From: an uncultured Spirochaetia bacterium
GTDB taxonomy: Bacteria > Spirochaetota > Spirochaetia > CAKZLE01
Direction of reading: 5' to 3'
Length of the DNA: 64,000 bases
NCBI GenBank assembly: GCA_937125225.1
Contig: CAKZLE010000036.1
Location: forward strand, 53,331-117,330
Of this stretch, positions 44,462-52,415 are shown one piece after another (the first letter of the stretch is position 1; every line of letters begins with the position of its first letter). The notes beneath the pieces are model-generated. The model searched no databases. It saw only the letters and a program-made list of their open reading frames with translations, and was not told the DNA's origin. A program made the position numbers and the translations under genes.

Positions 44462-45391
44462 ATGAAACGAATACTATTACTAATCCTATTTATTTCTATA
44501 TCATGTATGAACCTCTCAGCTGATCCGGGTTGGGAATTCCATATAGTCGATAATAATTTTTTCTATCCAAACTATATTGCTGATCCCTTTTCTTCTCGAT
44601 TCGAAGTCAGTGATCGGACACTCACGATCAATGAGGTCGCTCTCGATAGTGATGCCCGACTTGATATTACGGTGGGGTCTAGATTCTCACTTTTTTCATT
44701 AAGATCTGTGGAGAATCCCAAGATAGGTGTTCAATTGGACCTCTGGATAACAGTTCCTATGTATATGGAGGGGGGCAGTAATGACTTTCTCGGAATGGAT
44801 GGAATCTATTCAGCGGGACTAGTCTTATCCCCTGCAGAATGGATCACCGGAAGAGTGTCACGCCATCATATCTGCACACATGCTGGTGATGAGATAGATA
44901 CCTATTCAGATGGTGATCCCTCGATTGATTATGACCCTACTGCAAATCTTAACTCCTCAACCTATGTCCGAGATGATTTCGGACTTTCAATAGCAATCAA
45001 ACCATTATATCTGATGGGAGAAGAGTGGGCAGAGGATGTCCTCCTTCTCTATGGTGATTACTATTTCTTCTGGCCAGGAGAAGACCCTCTTGGAGTCAGA
45101 CAACTCAAACCTGTCAATGAGGCATACACCTGGTATAATTTCGGAGCTGAGCTAAGGACTCCAAAGGTCTTTGGTGGAGAAAGGTTGTTCATAGCAGCGA
45201 ATGTCAGTTATTGGGAAGAACTTGCCTGGATGCCGTGTTATTCGATCGATGCTGGGATAGAGATCCCGAGTGCTTTTGATGATCTTAATCTTCGTGTCTC
45301 TTATAACTACTATAACGGGAGATCCTTGATGAACAACTTCTTCAATAGAAGAGAAGAGTTCTCAGGAATTTCAATCAGTATAGACAAATAG
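44462..45391 (+). CDS. DUF1207-like outer-membrane-associated protein
   Basis: From ATG 44462 the protein has 309 residues with a signal peptide (MKRILLLILFISISCMNLSA). The mature region begins PNYIADPFSSRFEVS, and SRHHICTHAGDEID resembles the HxSxHxGDE motif of DUF1207 proteins, which are thought to be outer-membrane barrels. Many aromatic and alternating hydrophobic strands follow (for example YGDYYFFW and VSYNYYNGR). A TTG 6 bases upstream could also start it, but GGGGA suits ATG 44462. It forms an operon with the kelch lipoprotein, and a hairpin follows the stop. Confidence 0.62.
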   Translation: MKRILLLILFISISCMNLSADPGWEFHIVDNNFFYPNYIADPFSSRFEVSDRTLTINEVALDSDARLDITVGSRFSLFSLRSVENPKIGVQLDLWITVPMYMEGGSNDFLGMDGIYSAGLVLSPAEWITGRVSRHHICTHAGDEIDTYSDGDPSIDYDPTANLNSSTYVRDDFGLSIAIKPLYLMGEEWAEDVLLLYGDYYFFWPGEDPLGVRQLKPVNEAYTWYNFGAELRTPKVFGGERLFIAANVSYWEELAWMPCYSIDAGIEIPSAFDDLNLRVSYNYYNGRSLMNNFFNRREEFSGISISIDK

Positions 45392-45403
45392 CTGACTGAA
45401 TAC

Positions 45404-45431
45404 CAACGCCGGAAAGATTTATCCGGCGTTG
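45404..45431 (+). terminator. Hairpin after the kelch/DUF1207 operon
   Basis: A perfect 10-base stem (CAACGCCGGA with TCCGGCGTTG) around an 8-base loop, 12 bases after the stop codon. It lacks a T-run, so it is either a weak terminator or an RNA-stabilising 3' hairpin. Confidence 0.55.
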
Positions 45432-45473
45432 ATATCCAGTCATTTGCACAGCGTTTTTCTTTCCTATTTCTCA

Positions 45474-45518
45474 TAGACATAGTCCTTTTCTCATGCTATA
45501 GTTACTTTCACAAAGTAA
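45474..45518 (+). promoter_or_regulatory. Promoter and perfect palindromic operator of the sulfoacetaldehyde dehydrogenase operon
   Basis: TAGACA (45474-45479) and TATAGT (45497-45502) are 17 bases apart. Overlapping the predicted start point is TTACTTT-CAC-AAAGTAA (45502-45518), a perfect 7-3-7 palindrome. Similar elements precede the isomerase operon (53611) and the cupin gene (58011). It is probably the site of a local repressor encoded outside the window. Confidence 0.65.
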
Positions 45519-45553
45519 GTAATAGACCTAGTGATATAAGGAGTGGTGGATTT

Positions 45554-46966
45554 ATGGCAGAGCAGGAAGTGCAGGATATGATCGCTGAACTTGTAGCGAA
45601 AGCAAGAGTTGCTCAAGAGCAGGTGGCAGATTATACACAGGAACAGATCGATGAGGTCTGTCTGGCAATCGGTTGGGAAGTCTATAATGATAAGAACATC
45701 GAGAAGCTTGCAGTCTTGGCAGTGGATGAGACTGGGATGGGTAATGTCGAAGATAAGATCAAAAAACATAAAGGTAAGATCCTAGGTGTCCTTAAAGATG
45801 TCAAAGGGGCAAAATCTGTTGGGCTCATCGAATCAGATGATGTAAAACAGATCTTTAAATATGCAAAACCCGTGGGTGTCATCGGTGCTTTGACTCCAGT
45901 AACCAATCCAACTGCTACTCCAGGTTCGAATGCAGTAAGTATCCTGAAAGGAAGAAACGCTGTGATCTTCGCGCCTCATCCAAGGTCAAAGAACAGCTCA
46001 TCTTTAGCTGTAGCATATATGAGAGAGGGTCTCAAGAAAGTAGGGGCTCCTGAAGATCTAATCCAGATCATTGGAGAACCATCAATACCGGCAACTGGAG
46101 AGTTGATGGCTCAGGTGGATCTTGTTCTGGCTACTGGTGGTGGAGCGATGGTAAAGGCTGCCTATTCAAGTGGTACTCCTGCATATGGAGTAGGTCCGGG
46201 AAACTCGGTACAGATCGTAGCTGAAGATGCTGATGTAGCAGATGCTGCAGCAAAAGTCTCTTTAAGTAAATGTTTTGACAATGCAACCTCCTGTTCTTCA
46301 GAGAACTCGGTCATCGTTCATGAGTCCATCTATGATGAGTTCGTCAAAGGATTAGCTGCTCATGGTGGTTTCATCTGTTCGTCAGATGAGAAAAGGATTC
46401 TGGAACAATGGATGTGGCAGCCCAACAAGAAGGGCTATATGGCACTCAATGCTGGGATCGTTGCAAAGTCTGCACAGGTAATCGCCGCAGATGCAGGACT
46501 CAAGATCGGTACAGACCGGAATATGCTAGTCGTAGAGGGTCGACTCCCTGTAGTCGAAGATCGTTTTGCTAAAGAGAAGTTATCTCCTGTCCTTACCATC
46601 TGGAAATATCGTACCTTCGAAGAGGGTTATACCCTCTTGAAAGAGATCACTGATAACAATGGAACCGGCCACTCCTGTGGTATCTTCACCAAGAATGACG
46701 ATTATATCGACCATCTCGGTATGTATATGAAATCAAGCAGGATCATGGTCAATCAGCCACAGGCTCCGGCGAATGGAGGGAATTTCTTCAATGGGATGCC
46801 AAGTACGGTCACTCTTGGGTGTGGTACGTGGGGTGGGAACATTACCACTGAGAATATCAACTATAAACACTTTCTGAATGTTACCTGGGTATCGAGACCG
46901 ATCACTCCGGTCAAGCCAACTGATGAAGAGATGTTCGGTGAATTCCTCGCTAAATACGGCGAATAG
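45554..46966 (+). CDS. CoA-acylating aldehyde dehydrogenase, probable sulfoacetaldehyde dehydrogenase
   Basis: The 470-residue protein belongs to the acylating ALDH group (EutE/PduP/AdhE N-terminal type): catalytic C247 in TSCSSENS, NAD-loop GALTPVTNPT and VLATGGGAMVKAAYSSG. Oxidation with CoA rather than water would turn an aldehyde into acyl-CoA. The next two genes encode an ADP-forming acyl-CoA ligase that could recover ATP from that thioester. In this sulfoquinovosidase-containing locus the natural aldehyde would be sulfoacetaldehyde, as for SqwD of the sulfo-transketolase pathway. Acetaldehyde or lactaldehyde are alternatives. Family is firm; substrate inferred. Confidence 0.8.
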   Translation: MAEQEVQDMIAELVAKARVAQEQVADYTQEQIDEVCLAIGWEVYNDKNIEKLAVLAVDETGMGNVEDKIKKHKGKILGVLKDVKGAKSVGLIESDDVKQIFKYAKPVGVIGALTPVTNPTATPGSNAVSILKGRNAVIFAPHPRSKNSSSLAVAYMREGLKKVGAPEDLIQIIGEPSIPATGELMAQVDLVLATGGGAMVKAAYSSGTPAYGVGPGNSVQIVAEDADVADAAAKVSLSKCFDNATSCSSENSVIVHESIYDEFVKGLAAHGGFICSSDEKRILEQWMWQPNKKGYMALNAGIVAKSAQVIAADAGLKIGTDRNMLVVEGRLPVVEDRFAKEKLSPVLTIWKYRTFEEGYTLLKEITDNNGTGHSCGIFTKNDDYIDHLGMYMKSSRIMVNQPQAPANGGNFFNGMPSTVTLGCGTWGGNITTENINYKHFLNVTWVSRPITPVKPTDEEMFGEFLAKYGE

Positions 46967-46986
46967 CTCAAGGGAGAAAACTAAAG

Positions 46987-48108
46987 ATGAAATTGTTTGA
47001 ATACCAGGCAAAAGAGGTCTTCAAGAATGGGGGGATTCCCATTCCTGAAAGCAAACTGGCCGACTCAGTTGAAGAGGTAGTTGATGCAATAGAGACTATA
47101 GGCCTACCTTGTGTACTCAAATCACAGGTGTTACGAGGTGGAAGAGGGAAAGCTGGGCTTATACCTTTCGTCAGGACTATAGAAGAGGCTAAGGCTGAGG
47201 CTAAAAGACTTTTTGCCTCAGAACATAATGTTAAAAGACTCCTCGTTGAAGAGGCCGTGAATATTGAGAAAGAGATCTATCTATCCGTGACAATAGATCC
47301 CGTCGCTCCCTCTGCAATCATCATCGCGAGTGCTGAAGGTGGGGTGGAGATCGAGAGTCTTGCCGTCAATGATCCTGATAAGATCATTCAGGAGGCAATC
47401 GACATCACAGCTGGCATTCAGCCCTATCAGGCGAATGACTTGGCTTTTAGATTGGGATTTACCGATGATATCGCAAAACAGGTAAAGAAAGTCATCTTTG
47501 GTCTCTATAACATCTTCTCCTCGTATGATGCGGAATTGGCAGAGATCAATCCACTGTTCATCACCAAAGAGGGAAAGGTGATCGCTGGGGATGGAAAACT
47601 CATGATAGATGAGAACTCGATGCATCGTCAGCCCAATTACGAGAGAACTCGTGATTACTATGATAGTGATATGGAATTCGAAGCTGCACAGGAGGGGATC
47701 CCCTACCTCCAGTTCGATGGTGATATCTCTCTCATGTGTGCAGGGGCTGGTCTGACTACTACTGTTTATGATCTTATCAACTATGAGGGTGGTTCTATTG
47801 CGAACTATCTGGAGTTTGGAGGTCCGAACTATCGTAAAGCAGTTCGTGCTATGGAACTCTGTCTGCAGAATGAATCAAAAGTCATACTGATTGTGACCTT
47901 TGGAACGATCGCACGAGCTGATGTCATGGCAGAAGGTATTGTAGATGCGATGAACAGATTGAAACCCGATCGTCCGATCGTTACCTGTATCCGTGGAACG
48001 AATGAAGAAGAGGCTGTACGCATTCTCAAAGAGGCCGGTTTGGATCCTCTCTATGATACTGAAGAGGCTGTTCAAAAAGCTGTAGCTATCGCAAAGGGAG
48101 AGTGTTGA
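46987..48108 (+). CDS. ADP-forming acyl-CoA ligase beta subunit (SucC-like), probable sulfoacetate-CoA ligase
   Basis: The 373-residue ATP-grasp protein resembles SucC/MtkA: FEYQAKEVFKNGGIPIP at the N-terminus, VLKSQVLRGGRGKAGLI, the Mg-binding AEINPLFI, and the CoA-side domain NYLEFGGPNYRKAVRAME. With the next gene it would convert an acyl-CoA, ADP and phosphate to acid, CoA and ATP. No other TCA-cycle genes are near. It follows the acylating dehydrogenase by 20 bases, so conversion of sulfoacetyl-CoA to sulfoacetate (SqwK-like) is the likely role. Confidence 0.82.
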   Translation: MKLFEYQAKEVFKNGGIPIPESKLADSVEEVVDAIETIGLPCVLKSQVLRGGRGKAGLIPFVRTIEEAKAEAKRLFASEHNVKRLLVEEAVNIEKEIYLSVTIDPVAPSAIIIASAEGGVEIESLAVNDPDKIIQEAIDITAGIQPYQANDLAFRLGFTDDIAKQVKKVIFGLYNIFSSYDAELAEINPLFITKEGKVIAGDGKLMIDENSMHRQPNYERTRDYYDSDMEFEAAQEGIPYLQFDGDISLMCAGAGLTTTVYDLINYEGGSIANYLEFGGPNYRKAVRAMELCLQNESKVILIVTFGTIARADVMAEGIVDAMNRLKPDRPIVTCIRGTNEEEAVRILKEAGLDPLYDTEEAVQKAVAIAKGEC

Positions 48109-48110
48109 TC

Positions 48111-48995
48111 ATGAGCATATTCATTGATAAAGATACAAAAGTCCTTGTACAGGGGATTACCGGTAAAGAGGGTAGTTTCTGGACAAAACATATGATGGAA
48201 CTCGGAACTGATGTCATTGGTGGTGTCACTCCGGGAAAAGAGGGTCAGACAGTAGCAGGGAAGCCCGTCTATCACTCTGTCAGGAGAGCAGTCGCTGAAC
48301 ATGAAGCTGATGCTGCAATGCTGTTCGTACCCCCAAGATTCACTAAGGATGCAGTATTCGAAGCATTAGATGGAGGGATCAAGAAGATCGTAACGATCGC
48401 TGATGGGATACCTCTTCATGAGATGGTTCAGATCCGTGCGGCAGCAGCCTCTTGTGGAGCTATGGTGATCGGGGGAAATACTTCAGGAGTAATATCTCCT
48501 GGAGAGGCTATGATGGGTATGTTCCCCTACTGGATCGATCGAGTATATAAACCAGGTAGGATCGGTGTGATGACAAGAAGTGGCTCTTTGACAAATGAGG
48601 TCACCGCTATGGTTGTTCGAGCAGGATTCGGAGTCAGTTCATTGATCGGTATCGGAGGGGATCCTGTTCCTGGAACTAGATTCGCAGAGATGTTACCTCT
48701 CTATGAGGGGGATGAGTCCACAGATGCCGTGGTCATCATCGGAGAACTCGGTGGTACCATGGAAGAGGAGGTTGCAGAGGCAATGGCTGATGGCTCATTC
48801 TCAAAACCCGTTGTCGCCTTCCTTGGGGGGCGAACTGCACCGAAAGGAAAGAGGATGGGACATGCTGGTGCTATCGTGACCGGAGGTAAAGGTACGGTAG
48901 AAGGAAAGATCGAAGCCTTGACTGCTGCAGGTGGTCTTGTTGCTGAGAGACCTCGATTCGTAGGTGACCTCCTAAAAGAACTCCTCAGGAGATAA
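48111..48995 (+). CDS. ADP-forming acyl-CoA ligase alpha subunit (SucD-like), probable sulfoacetate-CoA ligase
   Basis: From ATG 48111 the protein has 294 residues. It has the CoA-binding Rossmann start KVLVQGITGKEGSFWTKHM, NTSGVISPGEAMMGMFP, and the phosphorylated histidine in KRMGHAGAIVTGGKGT, matching SucD H246. It carries the phosphohistidine intermediate passed to the beta subunit. It lies 2 bases after the beta gene stop and 11 bases before the transporter gene, forming one operon with the dehydrogenase. Confidence 0.85.
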   Translation: MSIFIDKDTKVLVQGITGKEGSFWTKHMMELGTDVIGGVTPGKEGQTVAGKPVYHSVRRAVAEHEADAAMLFVPPRFTKDAVFEALDGGIKKIVTIADGIPLHEMVQIRAAAASCGAMVIGGNTSGVISPGEAMMGMFPYWIDRVYKPGRIGVMTRSGSLTNEVTAMVVRAGFGVSSLIGIGGDPVPGTRFAEMLPLYEGDESTDAVVIIGELGGTMEEEVAEAMADGSFSKPVVAFLGGRTAPKGKRMGHAGAIVTGGKGTVEGKIEALTAAGGLVAERPRFVGDLLKELLRR

Positions 48996-49006
48996 AAGGA
49001 AACTGC

Positions 49007-50470
49007 ATGAGTTTAAAAGAAGTACAAAAGATAGAACTGAAACAGATCATCTATTTAGCTGCCGCCCTAGTCTTGATGCTTATTGTGAGATCATTACCGA
49101 TACCCGATTCAATAAGAATCGCTGGTAATGCTGAACTGACCGCAACAGGACAGGCTGCAATGGGGGTACTGGTCTTCGCACTGGTCCTATGGATGACTGA
49201 AGCTCTACCATTCCACATAACCGGTATGCTGAGCATCATATTTCTGACCCTCTTCAAGGTCGATACCTATAAAGTTATCGTCAAAGAGGGTTTTGGATCT
49301 AATACCGTCACCTTCTTCATCGGTGTCCTTATCCTGTCAGCCTTCATTACCACTTCTGGTCTTGGAAAACGTATAGGTGTCTGGATCCTTTCAAAGACGG
49401 GTAATAATACCAAGAGTATCGTATTCGGATTCCTTCTCACAGGGACAGTTCTCTCGATGTGGATCACCAATATGGCCGTAGCTGCCATGTTGATGCCCTT
49501 AGCGGTAGCGATCCTGGAAGAAGAGGGTATAAAACCTCTGAAGAGTGATTTTGGAAGAGCCCTGCTCATTGCATGTGCATGGGGTTCTATCATCGGTGGT
49601 ATTGGTACTCCCTCAGGAGCAGGACCTAATGCTCTTGCCATCGGTTTCTTGAAGGATATGGCTGGATTCGATGTGACCTTCGCACAGTGGATGATGTATG
49701 GAGTACCGGCAGCCCTCCTAATGGTACCGGCAGCCTGGGTCGTCTTGATGATCTTCTTCAAACCTGAGATGACACATCTATCGAAGACCAAAGAGGAACT
49801 GCGTGATGAGTTCAAAGCACTACCCCCTATGGGTCGTGAAGAGATCGTGACTACGATCTTATTCCTTGTTACGGTAATACTCTGGTTGGGTTCCCCGATA
49901 TTCGAAAGATGGCTTGGGATCAGTATTCCTATCTCTATGCCGGTATTCTTCACCTCCTGTCTATTCTTCATACCGAAGGTAAGTAGGATTCCTTGGAAAG
50001 ACATCGAACCTCAGATATCCTGGAGTGGGATCATTCTGATCGTATCAGGTATCTCATTGGGAATGATGCTCTATACATCCGGTGCGGCAAAATGGCTTTC
50101 AGTCGTGTTGTTGTCAGGGATCGGGACGCTTCCCTCCTATGCTATGGTTTTTGTCATAATCTTGATGATATCATTGCTGAAGATCATATTCTCCAGTAAT
50201 ACAGTGACAGCGACGATCATCATACCGATCATGATCGAACTTGCGGTGACTCTAGGACTTCCTGTGATGTCTGTAGCACTTCCTGCATCATTGGTTGCAT
50301 CTCTAGCATTCATACTCGTCACCTCATCTCCCACGAATGTGATCCCCTATTCTGCAGGGTATTTCTCTATCGCAGATTTTGCAAAATCAGGATTACTGAT
50401 GACACTGTTTGGATCGATCATCCTCTCAACAGTCGTCTTTGTCGTAGGACTAGGAACGGGCCTCTATTAA
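49007..50470 (+). CDS. DASS/SLC13-family anion transporter, candidate sulfoacetate carrier
   Basis: A 487-residue membrane protein with about 11-12 segments. It carries the two SNT-type motifs of divalent anion:Na+ symporters and exchangers: MWITNMAVAAMLMP in the first half and SSNTVTATIIIPIM in the second, plus WGSIIGGIGTPSGAGPNALA and VTSSPTNVIPYSAGYF. Family members move dicarboxylates, sulfate and related anions. As the last gene of the dehydrogenase-CoA ligase operon it could export sulfoacetate or import a sulfonate. Direction is not determined by sequence. Confidence 0.85.
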   Translation: MSLKEVQKIELKQIIYLAAALVLMLIVRSLPIPDSIRIAGNAELTATGQAAMGVLVFALVLWMTEALPFHITGMLSIIFLTLFKVDTYKVIVKEGFGSNTVTFFIGVLILSAFITTSGLGKRIGVWILSKTGNNTKSIVFGFLLTGTVLSMWITNMAVAAMLMPLAVAILEEEGIKPLKSDFGRALLIACAWGSIIGGIGTPSGAGPNALAIGFLKDMAGFDVTFAQWMMYGVPAALLMVPAAWVVLMIFFKPEMTHLSKTKEELRDEFKALPPMGREEIVTTILFLVTVILWLGSPIFERWLGISIPISMPVFFTSCLFFIPKVSRIPWKDIEPQISWSGIILIVSGISLGMMLYTSGAAKWLSVVLLSGIGTLPSYAMVFVIILMISLLKIIFSSNTVTATIIIPIMIELAVTLGLPVMSVALPASLVASLAFILVTSSPTNVIPYSAGYFSIADFAKSGLLMTLFGSIILSTVVFVVGLGTGLY

Positions 50471-50492
50471 GAGATCACACCCCTGAATCATA

Positions 50493-50513
50493 AGACCGCC
50501 GAAAGGCGGTTTT
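50493..50513 (+). terminator. Terminator of the dehydrogenase/CoA ligase/transporter operon
   Basis: ACCGCC and GGCGGT flank the stable tetraloop GAAA (50495-50510), followed by TTTTCTC. It separates this operon from the NagB-like operon. Confidence 0.85.
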
Positions 50514-50516
50514 CTC

Positions 50517-50566
50517 TTGCATTTCTAAAAGGTTATGCTATTCTGCAATAAGGAACAAAACTGTTC
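50517..50566 (+). promoter_or_regulatory. Promoter and inverted repeat before the NagB-like operon
   Basis: TTGCAT (50517-50522) and TATTCT (50539-50544) are 16 bases apart. GAACA-AAAC-TGTTC (50553-50566) lies at the predicted start point and could be an operator distinct from the TTACTT elements of the flanking operons. Confidence 0.45.
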
Positions 50567-50572
50567 TATTTC

Positions 50573-50658
50573 GAGGAACCTTCTTCCTTGAGAGGCGTTT
50601 GGGCGAAGCCCGGGTCAATTTCCTCTTGCACCCTGATCATAAGGGAAGGAGCAAGAAG
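50573..50658 (+). promoter_or_regulatory. Structured leader enclosing the ribosome site of the NagB-like gene
   Basis: CTTGC-A-CCCT (50625-50634) can pair with AGGG-AAGGA-GCAAG (50642-50655), trapping most of the AAGGAG ribosome site in an internal loop. An overlapping alternative pairs GAGGAA (50573-50578) with TTCCTC (50620-50625), and GGGC-GAA-GCCC forms a small hairpin between. Mutually exclusive pairings suggest translational control, though no known riboswitch family is recognised. Confidence 0.35.
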
Positions 50659-51498
50659 ATGAATCAAATCTATTCAATGACATTAGCACAACTTAGCGAG
50701 AAGACACATGCCTCTATTACCGAAGTCTCATCTGATGAGGATCTCTACTATCATATGGCTCTATCATTATATACGATGATAGAGAGGAGAAATGAGCTTG
50801 GATTACCTACCGTATGTATTATGCCGGTAGGCCCGGTATTTCAGTACAGGAAGTTCATCACCCTCCTTCGATTCCGACCCCTAGACCTTAGTTCTGTGCA
50901 TCTTTTCTTTATGGATGAATATCTCATCGATGGGAGTGATAATGTGGTAGAGAAGGATAGTCCGCTATCCTTTCAGGGTTTTATTGATCAAGAACTCATA
51001 GACCCGATGCCTGAGCACTATGGACTGAATCAACAACAGATCCATTTCCCTTCACCTCAGTCACCTGAGAGTTATGATGAGATGATAGAATCTCTTGGAG
51101 GTGTCGATCTCTGTCATGCAGGAGTGGGGATCGTAGGACACCTCGCATTCAATGAACCAATCTCCTCTGAACTGATCAGTGTTGAAGCTTACAGAGAGCT
51201 TCCGACACGAATCGTGGACCTCACTAGAGAGACGATAACCATTAATTCCAACACAGCTCTTAGGGGGGCCTTTGAAGAGATACCGAAGAGAGCCGTTACT
51301 ATTGGGATGAAACAGATCTGTGCGGCAAGGAAGCTTCAACTCTATTTCAATCGACCATGGCAGGGAGCAGTCTTCAGAAAGGCCTTGCTGTTACCTCCCT
51401 CTCCAGAATTCCCGGTCACCTGTATTCAGGATCATGCTGATGTCAGTTATACGGTAACTCCTATCGTCGCACAGAGGCCGGAGTTCACATTAAGATGA
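50659..51498 (+). CDS. NagB/glucosamine-6-phosphate isomerase-like protein with altered active site
   Basis: From ATG 50659 the protein has 279 residues and a NagB-type fold. FFMDEYL (D86, E87, Y88) matches the catalytic MDEY, and GVGIVGHLAFNEP matches GVGNDGHIAFNEP of E. coli NagB: the ring-opening His (H161) and Glu (E166) are kept, but catalytic Asp141 is Val159. The phosphate-binding TGGTP loop is replaced by PVGPVF. So it probably handles an unphosphorylated sugar, or is not a deaminase. The frame is open to a TTG at 50599, but AAGGAG precedes the ATG used here. Its stop overlaps the amidohydrolase start by 4 bases. Confidence 0.75.
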   Translation: MNQIYSMTLAQLSEKTHASITEVSSDEDLYYHMALSLYTMIERRNELGLPTVCIMPVGPVFQYRKFITLLRFRPLDLSSVHLFFMDEYLIDGSDNVVEKDSPLSFQGFIDQELIDPMPEHYGLNQQQIHFPSPQSPESYDEMIESLGGVDLCHAGVGIVGHLAFNEPISSELISVEAYRELPTRIVDLTRETITINSNTALRGAFEEIPKRAVTIGMKQICAARKLQLYFNRPWQGAVFRKALLLPPSPEFPVTCIQDHADVSYTVTPIVAQRPEFTLR

Positions 51499-52415
51499 TC
51501 GATAACCATATACATTTCTGTGATAAGGAAAGATACGAAGAACTCAATGATCTTTGTGACGAAGCCCGGATCGAAAGAGCCGGACTCGTTTCTCTGCCAA
51601 AGATGGATGGAGGTTCCTTCAATGATGCGGTTCTCTTTGCAATAAGACGATCACCTGATCGGTTCTTTGGCTTCGGTACATTGGAATATGACAAGATCCA
51701 TAGGCTCTCTGCCTCGAAGCAGGTAGAAATACTGAAATCTCATGGCTTCTTTGGTCTGAAGATCTGGTTGGGAAAACCCTCTATCGAAAGAGCCTTAGGT
51801 ATTGAGATGGATTCAAAGATCATCATAGATGCTTTACAGAGTTGTGAAACTCTTCATATGCCTGTTCTATTCCATCTAGGAGATCCTCCACCCTTTTGGG
51901 AGACGGGAGGGCTCTATGCGAATGGATATCCTAGTTTTATGGAGTACGTAAAAAGGTTTGAGAGACTCATCAGCGCCTTCCCGAACCTTACTGTCATCTG
52001 TGCACATCTGATGTTCCTCGCAGATGGTATAGAAGGACTTACACGGATCATGAGAGCACACCCACTGCTTATGCTTGATACTGCTCCCGGAAGGTGGTTC
52101 TTTCGAGTATTGTCACAACACAAGGAACAGGCGATAGCCTTTTTTGGAGAGTTCAGTGATAGGGTGATCTTTGGGAGTGATGCTATGCTCTTTCCAAAGG
52201 AATTCTCACTTTTCCCCTATAGGGGAAACAAGGAGAACCTGAAGACAATCGAAAGGATTCGGGACTTCCTCAGTCTAGATAGAGCTATCGATGATCCCTA
52301 TCCCTGGACGGATGGAGGGGAATCGATGATCAATGGGCTTTGCCTACCATCTCAAACGGTAGAGGAGATCTTGAATAAAGATCTGTATACGAGAATCAGA
52401 GGGAATGTAAGATGA
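51495..52415 (+). CDS. Amidohydrolase-2-family metal-dependent hydrolase or lactonase
   Basis: The 306-residue protein shows the amidohydrolase TIM-barrel metal set: DNHIHF (H5, H7), VLFHLGD (H127), VICAHLMF (H171) and IFGSDAM (D229). No extra N-terminal beta-sandwich of NagA type is present, so it belongs to the compact amidohydrolase-2/lactonase group (COG2159/COG3618 style), whose members hydrolyse lactones or decarboxylate. Four-base overlaps with both neighbours make it the middle of a translationally coupled trio. A sugar lactone from the neighbouring oxidoreductase would be a sensible substrate; that is inference. Confidence 0.78.
   Translation: MIDNHIHFCDKERYEELNDLCDEARIERAGLVSLPKMDGGSFNDAVLFAIRRSPDRFFGFGTLEYDKIHRLSASKQVEILKSHGFFGLKIWLGKPSIERALGIEMDSKIIIDALQSCETLHMPVLFHLGDPPPFWETGGLYANGYPSFMEYVKRFERLISAFPNLTVICAHLMFLADGIEGLTRIMRAHPLLMLDTAPGRWFFRVLSQHKEQAIAFFGEFSDRVIFGSDAMLFPKEFSLFPYRGNKENLKTIERIRDFLSLDRAIDDPYPWTDGGESMINGLCLPSQTVEEILNKDLYTRIRGNVR

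Noticed and set aside
46987..48995. Succinyl-CoA synthetase of a TCA cycle
   Set aside because: The subunits are SucCD-like, but the operon partners are an acylating aldehyde dehydrogenase and an anion transporter, and no other TCA genes are near. A dedicated acyl-CoA ligase fits better.
49267..50004. A 245-codon minus-strand open frame inside the DASS transporter gene
   Set aside because: It is antisense to a clear membrane transporter, and its sequence mirrors hydrophobic codons. No start signals or recognisable domain were found.
50659..52415. NagB-NagA amino sugar catabolism
   Set aside because: The NagB-like protein lacks the catalytic Asp and the phosphate loop, and the amidohydrolase lacks NagA features.
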